Shown piece by piece: positions 1 to 10,180 of a stretch of 64,000 nucleotides of DNA (position 1 is the first letter of the stretch; every line of letters starts with the position of its first letter). This DNA is from an uncultured SAR86 cluster bacterium (GTDB lineage: Bacteria; Pseudomonadota; Gammaproteobacteria; Magnimaribacterales; D2472): NCBI GenBank assembly GCA_902617045.1, contig CACMVA010000002.1, forward strand, positions 226,014-290,013, given 5' to 3'. The position numbers and the translations under genes are program-made. The notes below the pieces were generated by a model. The model was not told the origin of the DNA, searched no databases, and worked only from the letters and a program-made list of their open reading frames with translations.

Positions 1-810
1 TCCATTAAGAGGATTGGCTAGTAATTTAATTTTGATTTTGGTTTGTGTTGAATCAATGTTTTCAATTGAGCTGACATATCCAACTTCAATATCCTTTGGA
101 TAAATGCCACCAAGGCCAGATGTATAAAAAATTTGGTTTTTTTTAATCTCTTCGGTCCATACAAGAGGATTATAAGAACAAATAATATATTCAGATCTAC
201 CACTTCCTTTTGCATTACAAAAGAATTCACTTGAATTCAATTTTATTGGTAAAGAATGAGAAATATCTGTCAGAAGTAGCACTTCATAAAATTTGTTTTC
301 ATCAATAATTTGTCCTACTAACCCTTCGGTATTAAAAACAATACTTTCAACATATAAATTATCAGAATTCTGTTTAATCTCTATAAACATTCTGTGTTTA
401 TCACAGCATTTATACATATTAGGATCAATACTTCTTAGATATGCAATATCGTATTCAAATTTATAATTATTCTCATTGTGTGTTTTTTTAATAATTTCTT
501 GGTCTTTAAAAAAAATGTTTTCTTTAGAAACTAAATAATTATTTAAATAGCTTATCTCTAAGGCCTCCTTTAAATCTTTATTTTCTTCAACTAACTTAAT
601 TTTTGACTTTGAAAGATTGACTATTGATTTAAGAGGTTCTATTGAAATTTCTTTAGCAATATAAAAAGACGAAATTTTGAATGATTTAAATCCATTTTTG
701 ATACTTTGAAAATTATTTGAAGTTATATCAATATATAAAAATAATGAGCCTAATATAATAAAAAAAATAAAGCTTAACTTTTGACCAGGAGTTGGGGCTG
801 CCCTAGCCAT
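1..810 (-). CDS. mreC: Rod shape-determining protein MreC, 3' part missing
   Basis: Bitopic inner-membrane protein of the elongasome that links the MreB filament to periplasmic wall synthesis. Reading the minus strand from the ATG at 810 gives 270 codons with no stop before the window edge, so the C-terminus is missing. Visible: a short basic N-terminus, one hydrophobic segment at about residues 10-25, then a region rich in Lys and Glu that may be coiled coil, then a beta-rich domain with the MreC-typical motif TSGLGGIYPKDIEVGYVSS near the truncated end. The start lies 5 bases after the mreB stop, so the two genes are co-transcribed, as in most rod-shaped Gammaproteobacteria. mreD would be expected beyond the edge. 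The identification rests on the motif plus the mreB neighbour. Confidence 0.9.
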   Translation of the reverse strand, partial: MARAAPTPGQKLSFIFFIILGSLFLYIDITSNNFQSIKNGFKSFKISSFYIAKEISIEPLKSIVNLSKSKIKLVEENKDLKEALEISYLNNYLVSKENIFFKDQEIIKKTHNENNYKFEYDIAYLRSIDPNMYKCCDKHRMFIEIKQNSDNLYVESIVFNTEGLVGQIIDENKFYEVLLLTDISHSLPIKLNSSEFFCNAKGSGRSEYIICSYNPLVWTEEIKKNQIFYTSGLGGIYPKDIEVGYVSSIENIDSTQTKIKIKLLANPLNG

Positions 811-815
811 TCGAC

Positions 816-1865
816 TTACTCAGATGATAAAAGGTCAATATTATATTTATCCATTATCTCTAATGCTTGGCCGCCTCCTCTAGCAACACAAGTTAATGGA
901 TCTTCAGCAACAATTACAGGAATGCCCGTAGAATTTGATATTAATTTATCAAGATCTCTAAGTAATGCTCCGCCACCAGTTAACACTATTCCTCTTTCAG
1001 CGATGTCAGCAGCAAGTTCGGGCGGTGATAACTCTAATGCATTTCTAATGGCTCTTACTATGCCATATAAGGGATCCTTCATTGCTTCAAAAATTTGTTC
1101 GCTATTAATATTAAAAGTCTCAGGGATACCTTCAGCTAGATTTCTTCCCGTGATAGACATTTCTAATTTTTCTGATTCATCAGTAGCACAACCGATTGTA
1201 TATTTTATTTTTTCTGCAGTTGAATCCCCTATAACGCAACCATAATTTCTTCTTATCCATGAAGTAATAGATTCATCCATTTTATCTCCGCCAATTTTTA
1301 CGGATTCAGAGTAGACAACACCATTTAAAGATAAAATTGCTATCTCTGAAGTTCCTCCTCCAATATCAACAACCATATTTCCTGAAGCCTCTTCAACAGG
1401 AAGTCCTGCTCCAATTGCAGCAGCCATAGGTTCCTCAATGAGTTTCACATCCCTTGCTCCTGCTCCAAGAACTGATTCTCTTATAGCTCTTCTTTCAACC
1501 TGAGTTGATCTACATGGCACACATACAAGCACTCTTGGGCTTGGTTTTATAAATAATTTTTCATGAACTTTTGCTATAAAGTGTTGTAACATTTTTTCAG
1601 TTACTTGGAAATCAGCAATAACACCCTCTGATAAGGGCCTAATTGCTTTAATATTTCCAGGAGTTCTTCCAAGCATCTTTTTTGCTTCAGTGCCAACTGC
1701 AACTACAGTTTTTTGTCCTCTACTTTCTCGAATAGCAACCACAGATGGCTCATTAAGAACTATTCCAACATCTTTGGTATAAATTAATGTGTTTGCAGTA
1801 CCTAAATCTATAGATAAATCATTAGAGAAGTATCCTCCAACCATTTTGAATAAGTTAAATTTCAC
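816..1865 (-). CDS. mreB: Rod shape-determining actin homologue MreB
   Basis: Cytoplasmic bacterial actin that forms membrane-associated filaments and guides lateral cell-wall synthesis. The 349-residue product has the family's usual length. The phosphate-1 loop DLGTANT is at residues 20-26, and the second nucleotide-binding segment [15 protein letters not shown] lies near the middle. The adenosine motif [14 protein letters not shown] is near the C-terminus. The start is GTG at 1865, preceded by AGAGGA as a ribosome binding site. It is first in an mreB-mreC operon and divergent from gatC across an 82-base spacer, an arrangement also known from Pseudomonas. Nothing unusual was seen. Confidence 0.97.
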   Translation of the reverse strand: MKFNLFKMVGGYFSNDLSIDLGTANTLIYTKDVGIVLNEPSVVAIRESRGQKTVVAVGTEAKKMLGRTPGNIKAIRPLSEGVIADFQVTEKMLQHFIAKVHEKLFIKPSPRVLVCVPCRSTQVERRAIRESVLGAGARDVKLIEEPMAAAIGAGLPVEEASGNMVVDIGGGTSEIAILSLNGVVYSESVKIGGDKMDESITSWIRRNYGCVIGDSTAEKIKYTIGCATDESEKLEMSITGRNLAEGIPETFNINSEQIFEAMKDPLYGIVRAIRNALELSPPELAADIAERGIVLTGGGALLRDLDKLISNSTGIPVIVAEDPLTCVARGGGQALEIMDKYNIDLLSSE

Positions 1866-1929
1866 AAGCTATCCTCTAATAAAACAATTTAAATAATTTG
1901 CGAGTTAGGTTAATATCCCCCCACTAAAC

Positions 1930-1935
1930 TATAAT
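1930..1935 (+). promoter_or_regulatory. Candidate -10 box for gatCAB
   Basis: A perfect TATAAT lies 12 bases before the gatC ATG in the mreB/gatC spacer. No good -35 box is seen at 16-18 bases. If used, transcription would start within about 6 bases of the start codon, giving an almost leaderless mRNA, which fits the absence of a Shine-Dalgarno sequence before gatC. In an AT-rich genome such hexamers can occur by chance. Confidence 0.4.
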
Positions 1936-1947
1936 AATATCCTATAT

Positions 1948-2229
1948 ATGGACAAGAAAACAGTAACAACTATATCTTACTTATCAAGACTAAAAATCGA
2001 TGATGAAAAAGAAGAAAAAATTATTAACGATTTAGGTAACATTATCGAATTTGTCGATCAGCTAAATGATGTTGATACATCTGAGATAGCTCCTTTAGCA
2101 AATCCTCTCGAAAAAACAGCTAAGACAAGAAAAGACATAGTAACAGCTAAAAATCTAAAAAAAGAGCTATTAGATGTTGCACCTTCAGCAAATGAAGACT
2201 ACTTTTTAGTGCCAAGGGTTGTTGAGTGA
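1948..2229 (+). CDS. gatC: Asp-tRNA(Asn)/Glu-tRNA(Gln) amidotransferase subunit C
   Basis: Small structural subunit that holds GatA and GatB together in the GatCAB amidotransferase, which converts Glu-tRNAGln or Asp-tRNAAsn to the amide-charged form. The product is 93 residues, normal for the family, with the typical N-terminal helix ([18 protein letters not shown]) followed by a segment with [20 protein letters not shown] and a C-terminal VPRVVE. Its TGA stop overlaps the gatA GTG start by four bases, indicating translational coupling. No Shine-Dalgarno sequence precedes the ATG. Confidence 0.96.
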   Translation: MDKKTVTTISYLSRLKIDDEKEEKIINDLGNIIEFVDQLNDVDTSEIAPLANPLEKTAKTRKDIVTAKNLKKELLDVAPSANEDYFLVPRVVE

Positions 2230-3677
2230 CAATAAAATATAAGTCAATTAAAGAAATCAAAAATATGATTTCAAACAAAGAAATTTCTAATAAAGAAGTT
2301 ATTCAAGAGGTATTTTCTCTAATAAATGAGTTTCAAGACTTAAATGCATTCATCACTCTTAATGAAGAAAATTCAATAAAAAAAGCTGAAGAGTTAGATA
2401 ATAATCCTTCTGATTTGCCTCTTGCAGGCATACCTATTGCTCAAAAAGATCTTTTTTGCACAAAAGGTCTTAGAACAACTTGCGGTTCAAATATATTAAA
2501 TAATTTCATACCTCCATATTCAGCTACTGTTATTGAAAATCTTGAAAATGCAGGATGTATTTCAGTTGGTAAAACTAATATGGACGAATTTGCCATGGGC
2601 TCTTCAAATGAAACAAGTTTCTTTGGAAATGTTAAAAATCCATGGGGTAAAAATTTAGTTCCAGGCGGCAGTTCAGGCGGAGCAGCTTCTGCTGTAGCTG
2701 CTGGATTAGTCCCCGCTGCTACAGGAACAGATACAGGAGGCTCAATTAGACAGCCAGCTTCTCTTTGTGGAATAACTGGTATAAAGCCAACTTATGGCAG
2801 AGTTTCTAGATGGGGAATGATTGCTTTTGCATCTAGCCTTGATCAAGCTGGTCCAATGGCAAGAACTGCAGAAGACTGTGCTTTTATGTTAAATGAAATG
2901 TGCTCCCATGACGAAAAAGATACAACCTCTTTAGATAATGAAATACCTGATTTTCAAGAAAATTTAAATAGCTCTTTAAAGGGAAGAAAAATAGGAATTG
3001 TAAAAGATTTAGACCTATCTAGTCTTAATGATGATGTCGTGGAAATATATCAAAATTCATTGAAAGAATTTGAATCCATGGGAGCTGAATTGGTTGATAT
3101 TTCTTTACCGCATTTATCATTATCAGTTCCAGCTTATTATGTCGTTGCGCCAGCAGAGTGTTCTTCAAATTTATCAAGATTTGATGGAGTTAAATTTGGT
3201 ATGAGATCAGAAGATGCAAAAGATCTTGAGGAATTATATGTAAAAACTCGTTCTGAGGGATTTGGAGATGAAGTTAAAAGAAGGATTTTGATTGGTTCTT
3301 ACGTTCTTTCTGCTGGTTATTACGATGCTTATTACAAAAAAGCTCAACAAGTAAGAAGATTAATAAAAAATGATTTTGAGAATGTATTTAAAAATATTGA
3401 CGTAATAATGACGCCCACTACTAGAGGGCCAGCATTCAAAATAGGATCCAAAGGTGATGATCCTATTCAAATGTATTTAGAGGACTTGTTCACAATATCT
3501 GCAAATCTTGCAGGATTACCAGCTATGTCTCTTCCAAATGGAAATATTGAAAATAAACCAATTGGACTCCAAATAATTGGAAACTTTTTAGATGAAAACA
3601 CCATTCTTAACTTCGCTCACATGTTTCAAAACGAAACCAATTGGCATATGTATACACCCGAAGGAATAATACAATGA
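2226..3677 (+). CDS. gatA: Glutamyl-tRNA(Gln) amidotransferase subunit A
   Basis: Glutaminase subunit of GatCAB: it hydrolyses glutamine and sends ammonia to the GatB site. The 483-residue protein carries the amidase-signature Lys-cisSer-Ser triad at K74, S149 and S173, with the same spacing (75 and 24 residues) as in characterised GatA proteins, within the motifs [16 protein letters not shown] and [13 protein letters not shown]. The start is GTG in a 4-base overlap with the gatC stop, and the stop overlaps the gatB start by four bases (ATGA). The three genes form one coupled operon. Confidence 0.98.
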   Translation: MTIKYKSIKEIKNMISNKEISNKEVIQEVFSLINEFQDLNAFITLNEENSIKKAEELDNNPSDLPLAGIPIAQKDLFCTKGLRTTCGSNILNNFIPPYSATVIENLENAGCISVGKTNMDEFAMGSSNETSFFGNVKNPWGKNLVPGGSSGGAASAVAAGLVPAATGTDTGGSIRQPASLCGITGIKPTYGRVSRWGMIAFASSLDQAGPMARTAEDCAFMLNEMCSHDEKDTTSLDNEIPDFQENLNSSLKGRKIGIVKDLDLSSLNDDVVEIYQNSLKEFESMGAELVDISLPHLSLSVPAYYVVAPAECSSNLSRFDGVKFGMRSEDAKDLEELYVKTRSEGFGDEVKRRILIGSYVLSAGYYDAYYKKAQQVRRLIKNDFENVFKNIDVIMTPTTRGPAFKIGSKGDDPIQMYLEDLFTISANLAGLPAMSLPNGNIENKPIGLQIIGNFLDENTILNFAHMFQNETNWHMYTPEGIIQ

Positions 3678-5101
3678 GCTGGGAGACAGTAATTGGACTT
3701 GAAATACACGTTCAACTATCAACTAAGTCAAAATTATTTTCTGGTGGCTCAACAGAATTCGGAGCGGAATCTAATACGCATGTTGACTTGATAGATATGG
3801 GATTACCTGGAGTTCTCCCAGTTGCAAACAAAGAAGCATTTTATAAAGCCATACGATTTGGTCTAGCTACAGGAGCTAATATTAATCAAACATCATCATT
3901 TGATCGAAAAAATTACTTTTACCCTGACTTACCAAAGGGCTATCAAATAACTCAAATGGCTCAACCCATAGTAGAAAAAGGTTCAATTAAAATTGCTGTC
4001 GATGATTATGAGAAGGAAATAAACATAACAAGAGCACATCTTGAGGAAGATGCAGGAAAATCAATTCATGACATGTTCGAAGGAGAAACTGGAGTAGACT
4101 TAAATAGAGCTGGCACTCCACTACTTGAAATCGTATCAGAGCCTGAAATTTCAAGTGCTAAAGAAGCGGTTGCATACTTTAAAGCCATTAGACAATTAGT
4201 TACATTTTTAGATATCTGTGATGGAAATATGGCACAAGGTTCAATGAGATGCGATGTTAATGTTTCAATAAAGAAAAGTGGGGACAAGGAACTTGGAACA
4301 AGAGCTGAATTAAAAAATATTAACTCTTTTAAATTTATTGAAAAAGCTATTAACTTTGAAATTGATAGGCAAATAAAACTAATCGAAAATGGCGAAAGCA
4401 TTGTTCAAGAAACAAGACTTTATGATAGTGAGAAAAATGAAACAAGATCAATGCGATCTAAAGAAGAGGCAAATGATTATAGATATTTCCCATGCCCCGA
4501 CCTTTTACCTGTAATAATCTCAGACAAAGAGTTAAAAGAAATAAAGGAAAATCTTCCTGAACTTCCTGAAGAGAAAGAAATTAGATACATTAATGAGATA
4601 GGCCTTGATGAATCAGAAGCAAAAATTATTTCTTCGTCGAAAACTATGGCAAATATGTTTGAAGAAGCTTCCTCCAAAACAGATGATGCTAAATTAATTG
4701 CAAAATGGTTAGTAGGTGATATCAGTGCGTTATTAAATAAAGATAATATTGATATTGATGAATCAAATCTCTCCGCTGAAAATTTTGGAAAACTAATTGA
4801 ACGTATATCGGATGGAACTATTTCTGGAAAGATTGCAAAGTCGGTTCTTGAAGAGGTATGGGAAACAGCATCTGATGTTGATGAAATTATTCAATCAAAA
4901 GGCTTAGTCCAAATTCAAGATGAAAGCATACTTGAGGATATAGCTAAAAAGGTTATAGAGTCTAATCCTGATCAGGTATCAGCTTATAAAGCAGGTAAAG
5001 ATAAGCTTTTTGGATTTTTTGTTGGTCAAATAATGAAAGAAACTCAGGGTAAAGCTAATCCTAAAGCCGTCAATGAAATTTTAAAAGATCTTTTAAAATA
5101 G
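3674..5101 (+). CDS. gatB: Asp/Glu-tRNA amidotransferase subunit B
   Basis: tRNA-binding kinase and transamidase subunit of GatCAB: it activates the misacylated tRNA carboxylate with ATP and accepts ammonia from GatA. I place the start at the ATG at 3674, overlapping the gatA stop, because the product then begins [15 protein letters not shown] as GatB proteins do; an in-frame ATG at 3641 would add 11 unconserved residues. Length is 475. Motifs [22 protein letters not shown] and [12 protein letters not shown] are visible, and the C-terminal tail ([15 protein letters not shown]) is the usual GatB/YqeY domain. It ends 3 bases from a convergent gene. Whether the cell also has GlnRS or AsnRS cannot be told here. 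Confidence 0.98.
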   Translation: MSWETVIGLEIHVQLSTKSKLFSGGSTEFGAESNTHVDLIDMGLPGVLPVANKEAFYKAIRFGLATGANINQTSSFDRKNYFYPDLPKGYQITQMAQPIVEKGSIKIAVDDYEKEINITRAHLEEDAGKSIHDMFEGETGVDLNRAGTPLLEIVSEPEISSAKEAVAYFKAIRQLVTFLDICDGNMAQGSMRCDVNVSIKKSGDKELGTRAELKNINSFKFIEKAINFEIDRQIKLIENGESIVQETRLYDSEKNETRSMRSKEEANDYRYFPCPDLLPVIISDKELKEIKENLPELPEEKEIRYINEIGLDESEAKIISSSKTMANMFEEASSKTDDAKLIAKWLVGDISALLNKDNIDIDESNLSAENFGKLIERISDGTISGKIAKSVLEEVWETASDVDEIIQSKGLVQIQDESILEDIAKKVIESNPDQVSAYKAGKDKLFGFFVGQIMKETQGKANPKAVNEILKDLLK

Positions 5102-5104
5102 AAT

Positions 5105-5566
5105 TTAAACTACAAACATGCTTAATGTTTCTGCCACAAAAGCAGGCTTTTCAACACCTTTAATCTCCATCGTGACTTCAGTTTTAGCTAAATATTGTCC
5201 AGGATTCTTTTCAGTTATATCTAGACATTTCATATGAATTCTAACTTCTGAATTTACTGGGACTGGGCTTAGAAACCTTACCTTGTCTAAACCATAATTA
5301 AGACCCATTTTTGTTCCTTCCAGAACCATTCCGATTTCTTGAGAAAATGGAATGCCAGCTACTAATGAAAGAGATAAAAATCCATGTGCAATTGTTGAAC
5401 CAAATACAGGAGTAGCTTGATCAGGATCAACATGAATAAATTGATGATCCATGGTTGCATCAGCAAATTTGTTTATTCTTTCTTGATCGATTGTTACCCA
5501 CTCAGATGTTCCTATCTCAGTGCCTATTACCGAGTCAATTTCAGAAGGTTTCACAACTTTTAACAT
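5105..5566 (-). CDS. MaoC-like (R)-specific enoyl-CoA hydratase family protein
   Basis: Single hot-dog-fold protein of 153 residues, the normal size for MaoC-like hydratases that hydrate trans-2-enoyl-CoA to (R)-3-hydroxyacyl-CoA. The catalytic Asp/His signature is seen in FADATMDHQFIHVD (about residues 34-47), and the following IAHGFLSLSL segment is typical. It sits one base downstream of the acyl-CoA ligase gene on the same strand, so a two-gene operon acting on CoA thioesters is likely. The natural substrate cannot be deduced. It resembles the NodN/MaoC-like dehydratase group more than PhaJ, but that is a judgement by eye. Confidence 0.85.
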   Translation of the reverse strand: MLKVVKPSEIDSVIGTEIGTSEWVTIDQERINKFADATMDHQFIHVDPDQATPVFGSTIAHGFLSLSLVAGIPFSQEIGMVLEGTKMGLNYGLDKVRFLSPVPVNSEVRIHMKCLDITEKNPGQYLAKTEVTMEIKGVEKPAFVAETLSMFVV

Positions 5567-5567
5567 A

Positions 5568-7184
5568 TTATTTCTCCATATAATAATTGTTATATTCTTC
5601 CCTTAATTCAAATTTTTGAAGTTTTCCAGTAGCACCATGAGGCAACTCTTTTAAAAAAATTATTTCATCAGGAAGCCACCATTTGGCGACTTTGTCACTT
5701 AAAAATTCAATAATGCTATCTTTTTCAATTGGATCTCCAGAATTTGTGACAATAAATAACATTGGCCTTTCATCCCATTTAGGATGAGGAATACCAACAA
5801 CACATGCCTCCGCAACCTCTGGATGTCCAAATGCAGCATTTTCAAGATCAATAGAGCTGATCCATTCACCACCAGATTTAATAACATCTTTTGCTCTATC
5901 TTTTATAGTCATATATCCATCTTCATCAAGAACAGATATGTCTCCAGTGTCAAACCATCCATCTGCATCCACTGCATCTTCATCTGATTTAAAGTATTTT
6001 TGAAGAATCCAAGGCCCTCTTACCATTAGATGTCCCTGTGACTCTCCATCTTTTGGTAATTCATTACCTTTATCATCAACAACTTTTAATTCAACACCGT
6101 ATATTGGCCTACCCTGTTTTAATTGAACAGAATATTTTTCATCTTTAGACATATTTTTCATTGCCGGAGTTGGTATATTTGTAGTACCCATCGGACTCAT
6201 CTCAGTCATCCCCCAGGCATGTATTACATTTACATCATGAACTTCATCAAACTCTTGCAATGTTGATAAAGATAATGCTGACCCTCCAATAATTGTATTC
6301 TTTACTGAATTTAAAATCTTATTATTATCTCTACAGTATGCTAATAAGCCCATCCATATGGTAGGCACACCGAAAGCAAGCGTTACATCTTCATTGTCTA
6401 TGAGTTCGTAAAGAGGCTCTCCTTCCATTTGCATGCCTGGCATAACCAGTTTATTTCCATTCATCGGGCCAAAATATGGTATCCCCCATGCCAGAACGTG
6501 AAACAATGGAACTACCATTAATATTGAATCATCTGCTTGAATTGTCATTGCAGTTAACGCAACTTGAGCATGGAGAATATTTGATTTGTGGCTATACAAT
6601 ACACCTTTTGGATTACCCGTTGTTCCAGATGTATAACATAGCGCACAGGCTGCATCATCATCCATTTCAGGCCATGAATAATTTTCATCACCATTTTTAA
6701 TGTATTCTTCATAAGATAAAGCATTCTTTAATGAGGTTTCCGGCATTTCGTCTTCATTGCATAAGACAACGTATTTTTCCACAGTACTAAGATTATCTTG
6801 AAGTCCTTCTAGGATAGGTACAAAAGGCAATTCAACAAAAATCATCTTATCTTCAGCATGATTAATGATGTAGACAGCTTGCTCTGGATGTAATCTAAAA
6901 TTTAAAGTATGAGTAATTGCTCCCATTCCTGAAATTCCATAGTACATTTCAAGATGTCTATAAGTATTTAATGCCAATGTCGCAACTACATCACCTTTTT
7001 TAATGCCGTCTTTTTCAAGTGCTGAAGCTAATTTCCTAGATCTTATACATACCTCTTCATAATTTGTTTTATGTATTTCACCGGATACAAGTCTGCTAAC
7101 AACTTCAGTATTTGGGTGCATTGACCTTGCATGCTCGATAATACCAGCTACATTAGGCCTCCAATTTTGCATATCTCCAATCAT
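5568..7184 (-). CDS. AMP-forming acyl-CoA synthetase, AlkK/DmdB-like
   Basis: ANL-superfamily ligase that activates a carboxylic acid as acyl-AMP and transfers it to CoA. The P-loop motif [19 protein letters not shown], the [10 protein letters not shown] motif, WFDTGDI and the C-terminal lysine motif [12 protein letters not shown] are all visible. I choose the ATG at 7184 (538 residues) because AGGGAG lies 8 bases before it and the N-terminus MIGDMQNW resembles those of medium-chain fatty acyl-CoA ligases (AlkK) and 3-methylmercaptopropionyl-CoA ligases (DmdB); an in-frame ATG at 7247 would add 21 residues. Family membership is firm, but the acid used is not known. It is co-oriented with the downstream MaoC-like gene. 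Confidence 0.9.
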   Translation of the reverse strand: MIGDMQNWRPNVAGIIEHARSMHPNTEVVSRLVSGEIHKTNYEEVCIRSRKLASALEKDGIKKGDVVATLALNTYRHLEMYYGISGMGAITHTLNFRLHPEQAVYIINHAEDKMIFVELPFVPILEGLQDNLSTVEKYVVLCNEDEMPETSLKNALSYEEYIKNGDENYSWPEMDDDAACALCYTSGTTGNPKGVLYSHKSNILHAQVALTAMTIQADDSILMVVPLFHVLAWGIPYFGPMNGNKLVMPGMQMEGEPLYELIDNEDVTLAFGVPTIWMGLLAYCRDNNKILNSVKNTIIGGSALSLSTLQEFDEVHDVNVIHAWGMTEMSPMGTTNIPTPAMKNMSKDEKYSVQLKQGRPIYGVELKVVDDKGNELPKDGESQGHLMVRGPWILQKYFKSDEDAVDADGWFDTGDISVLDEDGYMTIKDRAKDVIKSGGEWISSIDLENAAFGHPEVAEACVVGIPHPKWDERPMLFIVTNSGDPIEKDSIIEFLSDKVAKWWLPDEIIFLKELPHGATGKLQKFELREEYNNYYMEK

Positions 7185-7215
7185 ATAAATTGCTCCCTTA
7201 AGATGTTTGTTATAA

Positions 7216-7244
7216 ATTATATAAGAACCGACAAAATTTGATAA
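7216..7244 (-). promoter_or_regulatory. Candidate promoter for the acyl-CoA ligase gene
   Basis: On the minus strand TTATCA is followed after 17 bases by TATAAT (plus-strand positions 7239-7244 and 7216-7221). The predicted transcript would start about 25 bases before the ligase ATG and include its AGGGAG ribosome binding site. The -35 match is only moderate. Confidence 0.45.
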
Positions 7245-7251
7245 CAAAATA

Positions 7252-7917
7252 ATGAATATAAAAGAAGGTATTGAAAAACGATTTTCTGTGAGAGCTTTTA
7301 CAAAAGAAGTTCCTGATATGAAATTGATAAGTGAAATTCTAAAAACTGCGAATGCAGCACCCTCTGGAGGAAATATACAGCCTTGGAAAGTTTATGTGCT
7401 TAATGAGCAAGCAAAAAATAATTTAGCAAAAGAAACGCTTCAAAATTTTGATACTGGAGTTCAAGAAGAAGTTGAATATGACATTTATCCAAAACCACTT
7501 GCAGATGAATACAAAAAAAGAAGATATGAATGTGGTGCGGATATGTACAATGCTTTATCAATTGAAAAGGATGATCTTGATTCTCGTTTTAAACAAATTA
7601 GAGAAAACTACAATTTTTTTGGAGCTCCTATTGGAATGATAATAACAATAGATAGATCATTTGGAAGTAATGGATGGGGGCATGTTGGTATGTTCCTAGA
7701 AAATCTATGGTTAAGTGCTATTCATTTTGGCTTAGGTATTTGTCTTCAAGAATCTTGGTCAATTTATCCTAAAACTGTAAAAAAACATATTGACCATCCA
7801 GACAATGAAATTGTTTGGTGTGGTGTTGCTATTGGTTATGAAGATGAAAATCATCCAATCAATAAATACAGAACAAGAAGAGAAAATTTAGATTCTTTTG
7901 TGAAATTTATCGACTAA
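7252..7917 (+). CDS. Nitroreductase family FMN-dependent oxidoreductase
   Basis: The 221-residue protein begins with the nitroreductase pattern KRFSVRAFTKEVP followed by ANAAPSGGNIQPWKVYVL, which contains FMN-phosphate contacts (R-S-x-R and PSGGN-QPW). The central WGHVGMFLENLWLSAIHFGLG segment and the C-terminal GYEDENHPINKYRTRRE segment are also typical. Members reduce nitro compounds, quinones or flavins with NAD(P)H and act as homodimers in the cytoplasm; the substrate cannot be assigned. It starts 67 bases from the divergent ligase gene, with no clear Shine-Dalgarno sequence, and is followed 6 bases later by selO, so the two may be co-transcribed. Confidence 0.92.
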   Translation: MNIKEGIEKRFSVRAFTKEVPDMKLISEILKTANAAPSGGNIQPWKVYVLNEQAKNNLAKETLQNFDTGVQEEVEYDIYPKPLADEYKKRRYECGADMYNALSIEKDDLDSRFKQIRENYNFFGAPIGMIITIDRSFGSNGWGHVGMFLENLWLSAIHFGLGICLQESWSIYPKTVKKHIDHPDNEIVWCGVAIGYEDENHPINKYRTRRENLDSFVKFID

Positions 7918-7923
7918 GATAAA

Positions 7924-9363
7924 GTGAAAAATATCAAAAATCTAAATATTATGAATTCTTATGCCGAAGAACTTCATGAAATTTCAGAAAAATGTCCTCC
8001 AGAAGGTTTTAAACAAGCTGAGATGATTTTAAAAAATTATTCTCTTGCCGAAGAACTAGGTTTTGATAAAGATTATGTGGACTCCAGTGACTGTCTAGAT
8101 GTATTTGCTGGGAATAAACTACTGCAAAACTCAATACCAATTGCTCAAGGCTACTCTGGTCATCAATTTGGTCACTTTAATCCTCAGCTTGGTGATGGAA
8201 GAGCAATTTTATTAGGTGAAATTAATAAGATGGATATTCAATTAAAAGGAATTGGTCAAACGCCATATTCTAGAAGAGGCGATGGCAGGTCAGCTTTAAG
8301 TCCAGTGTTGAGAGAGTATGTAATAAGTGAATTTATGCATGCATTAAAAATACCAACAACAAGATCTCTTTTTGCATTAAAAACAAATGAAGATGTCTTA
8401 AGAGAAACAGTACTTCCAGGTGGAATTTTAACTAGGGTCGCAAAAAGTCATATCAGAATTGGTACATTTGAATATGCAAGAACAAAAAATAATAAAGTAC
8501 TTAAAACACTTGCCGATTACTCTATCGATAGGCACTACCCAGATTTAGAGCAGACCGATAACAAATATCTAAGTTTTTTCGCAGCTGTTTGTGATAAGCA
8601 GGCTTCATTGATATCAAAATGGATGGGTCTTGGATTTGTTCATGGAGTTATGAATACTGATAACATGACGATTTCTGGTGAAACTATTGACTATGGTCCC
8701 TGTGCATTCATGAATGCTTATGATCCAAAAACAGTATTTAGCTCGATTGATCATAACGGAAGATACTCATATCAAAACCAACCAGCAATAGTAGTATGGA
8801 ATCTGGCAAAATTTGCTGAAACACTCTTACCATTAGTTGATGAGGATGAAGAGATTTCAGTAAAAAAACTCTCAGAAGTTCTTCAACTTGCAATGCCGTC
8901 ATATCAAGAATATTTCTACAAAGAATTTGGTGAAAAATTAGGCCTTCAAAATATTGATAATGATAATTCAAAAATAATTGATGACTATTTAAAAATATTA
9001 CATTCTGAATCAATAGACTTTACGTTGTCATTTAGAAATCTTGCAAAAATTATTGATCAATCACTTACTATAGAAGATTCAGTTTTTAATAAATCTAAAG
9101 ATTTTTCAGTATGGTACAGATCCTGGAAAAAAGAGATTAATGTTGCAAATGTTTCTATCCAAATGAATTTAAAAAATCCTTGTTACATACCTAGAAATCA
9201 TATTGTTGAAGATGCGCTTATAAATGCTGTTAATGGAGACATGAAAGAAATTAATTTGATTGGTGAGTTACTAAAAGAACCTTTTACTGAAAAAAATGGA
9301 TTTGAAAAATATACTTTAGCCCCATCCTCTAATGAACCATACATTACTTATTGCGGAACTTAA
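7924..9363 (+). CDS. selO: Protein adenylyltransferase SelO (YdiU)
   Basis: Pseudokinase-fold enzyme that transfers AMP from ATP to Ser, Thr or Tyr of target proteins in redox homeostasis. At 479 residues it matches the roughly 478 of E. coli YdiU. Diagnostic motifs are IAQGYSGHQFGHFNPQLGDG, LKGIGQTPYSRRGDGRSA, GFVHGVMNTDNMTISGETI and DYGPCAFM. The C-terminus ends CGT, placing a cysteine third from the end, where bacterial homologues have Cys and human SELENOO has selenocysteine. The start used is GTG at 7924; an ATG at 7951 is an alternative. It ends one base from prmC on the other strand. Confidence 0.96.
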   Translation: MKNIKNLNIMNSYAEELHEISEKCPPEGFKQAEMILKNYSLAEELGFDKDYVDSSDCLDVFAGNKLLQNSIPIAQGYSGHQFGHFNPQLGDGRAILLGEINKMDIQLKGIGQTPYSRRGDGRSALSPVLREYVISEFMHALKIPTTRSLFALKTNEDVLRETVLPGGILTRVAKSHIRIGTFEYARTKNNKVLKTLADYSIDRHYPDLEQTDNKYLSFFAAVCDKQASLISKWMGLGFVHGVMNTDNMTISGETIDYGPCAFMNAYDPKTVFSSIDHNGRYSYQNQPAIVVWNLAKFAETLLPLVDEDEEISVKKLSEVLQLAMPSYQEYFYKEFGEKLGLQNIDNDNSKIIDDYLKILHSESIDFTLSFRNLAKIIDQSLTIEDSVFNKSKDFSVWYRSWKKEINVANVSIQMNLKNPCYIPRNHIVEDALINAVNGDMKEINLIGELLKEPFTEKNGFEKYTLAPSSNEPYITYCGT

Positions 9364-9364
9364 C

Positions 9365-10180
9365 TTATTTTTCAAGAGTCCCAATAGTTATTCTTGGAAG
9401 TGATTGTAAATCTTTTAAATTTATTATCTTTGAGAACTTATTTCTTTTAAATATTGCTTCGACATCATTTTGCTGTTGATATCCATGTTCAATAATTAAA
9501 GTTCCGCCATTTTTTAGGATTTTATTAGATTGTTCAACAATTTTTTTAATACAAAGAAGTCCATTCTCTTTTGAGACTAAAGCAATTTTTGGCTCATGAA
9601 TAAGTTTCTCTAAATGAGAATCTCCCTCTGCAATATATGGAGGATTGCTTACGATCAAGTCAAAACATTTTGTTTTAAAGCAGGATAGCCAATCTGCAAG
9701 AATTGGTGAAAAATTTTTTACATCAAGGTTATTTTTATTTCTAAATGCAATATCTATGGCATCCTCTGAGTAATCTGAACCATACACTTTAAAACTTGGA
9801 TTCTGAAGCGCAATTGAGATACCAATACATCCAGAGCCTGTGCCAGCATCTAGAACGTTAATAGAAGATGGGAAATGATTATTTACATAATCAACTATCA
9901 TTTCTGTCTCTGGTCTTGGAATTAAAACCCGTGAATCAACAAAAAATTCATATTCATAGAATTTAGAAGAATTTAAAATATAGTCTAACGGAATACCCTC
10001 TTCTTTTTGTTTTAAGAACTTCTCAATTAAAATTTTATCTTTATTTTTAATAACTATGTTTGGATTTGTATAAATCTCGTTATCAGTGAAGCCTAATTTT
10101 TCTTTAAGAAAAAAAATAAAATCTTTTTTAATAGCTTTGCTATCAAGCATATCAATGTAATGACTTAAATGTTTTTTCAA
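9365..10180 (-). CDS. prmC: Release factor glutamine N5-methyltransferase PrmC
   Basis: Methylates the glutamine of the GGQ motif in release factors 1 and 2, using S-adenosylmethionine. The 271-residue product has the usual layout: an N-terminal helical domain, a substrate-contact segment SRVLIPRPETEMIV, the SAM motif VLDAGTGSGCIGISIA, and the catalytic NPPY motif in LIVSNPPYIAEGD. It directly follows prfA (stop at 10181, start at 10180) in the conserved hemA-prfA-prmC operon, so enzyme and substrate are made together. Confidence 0.97.
   Translation of the reverse strand: MKKHLSHYIDMLDSKAIKKDFIFFLKEKLGFTDNEIYTNPNIVIKNKDKILIEKFLKQKEEGIPLDYILNSSKFYEYEFFVDSRVLIPRPETEMIVDYVNNHFPSSINVLDAGTGSGCIGISIALQNPSFKVYGSDYSEDAIDIAFRNKNNLDVKNFSPILADWLSCFKTKCFDLIVSNPPYIAEGDSHLEKLIHEPKIALVSKENGLLCIKKIVEQSNKILKNGGTLIIEHGYQQQNDVEAIFKRNKFSKIINLKDLQSLPRITIGTLEK

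Noticed and set aside
18-230. 70-codon minus-strand frame at the window start
   Set aside because: It lies in another frame of mreC, which is open through the whole stretch from 810 to base 1 and has the MreC motifs.
781-1245. 154-codon plus-strand frame opposite mreB
   Set aside because: It is the antisense shadow of conserved mreB sequence and has no ribosome binding site or recognisable domain.
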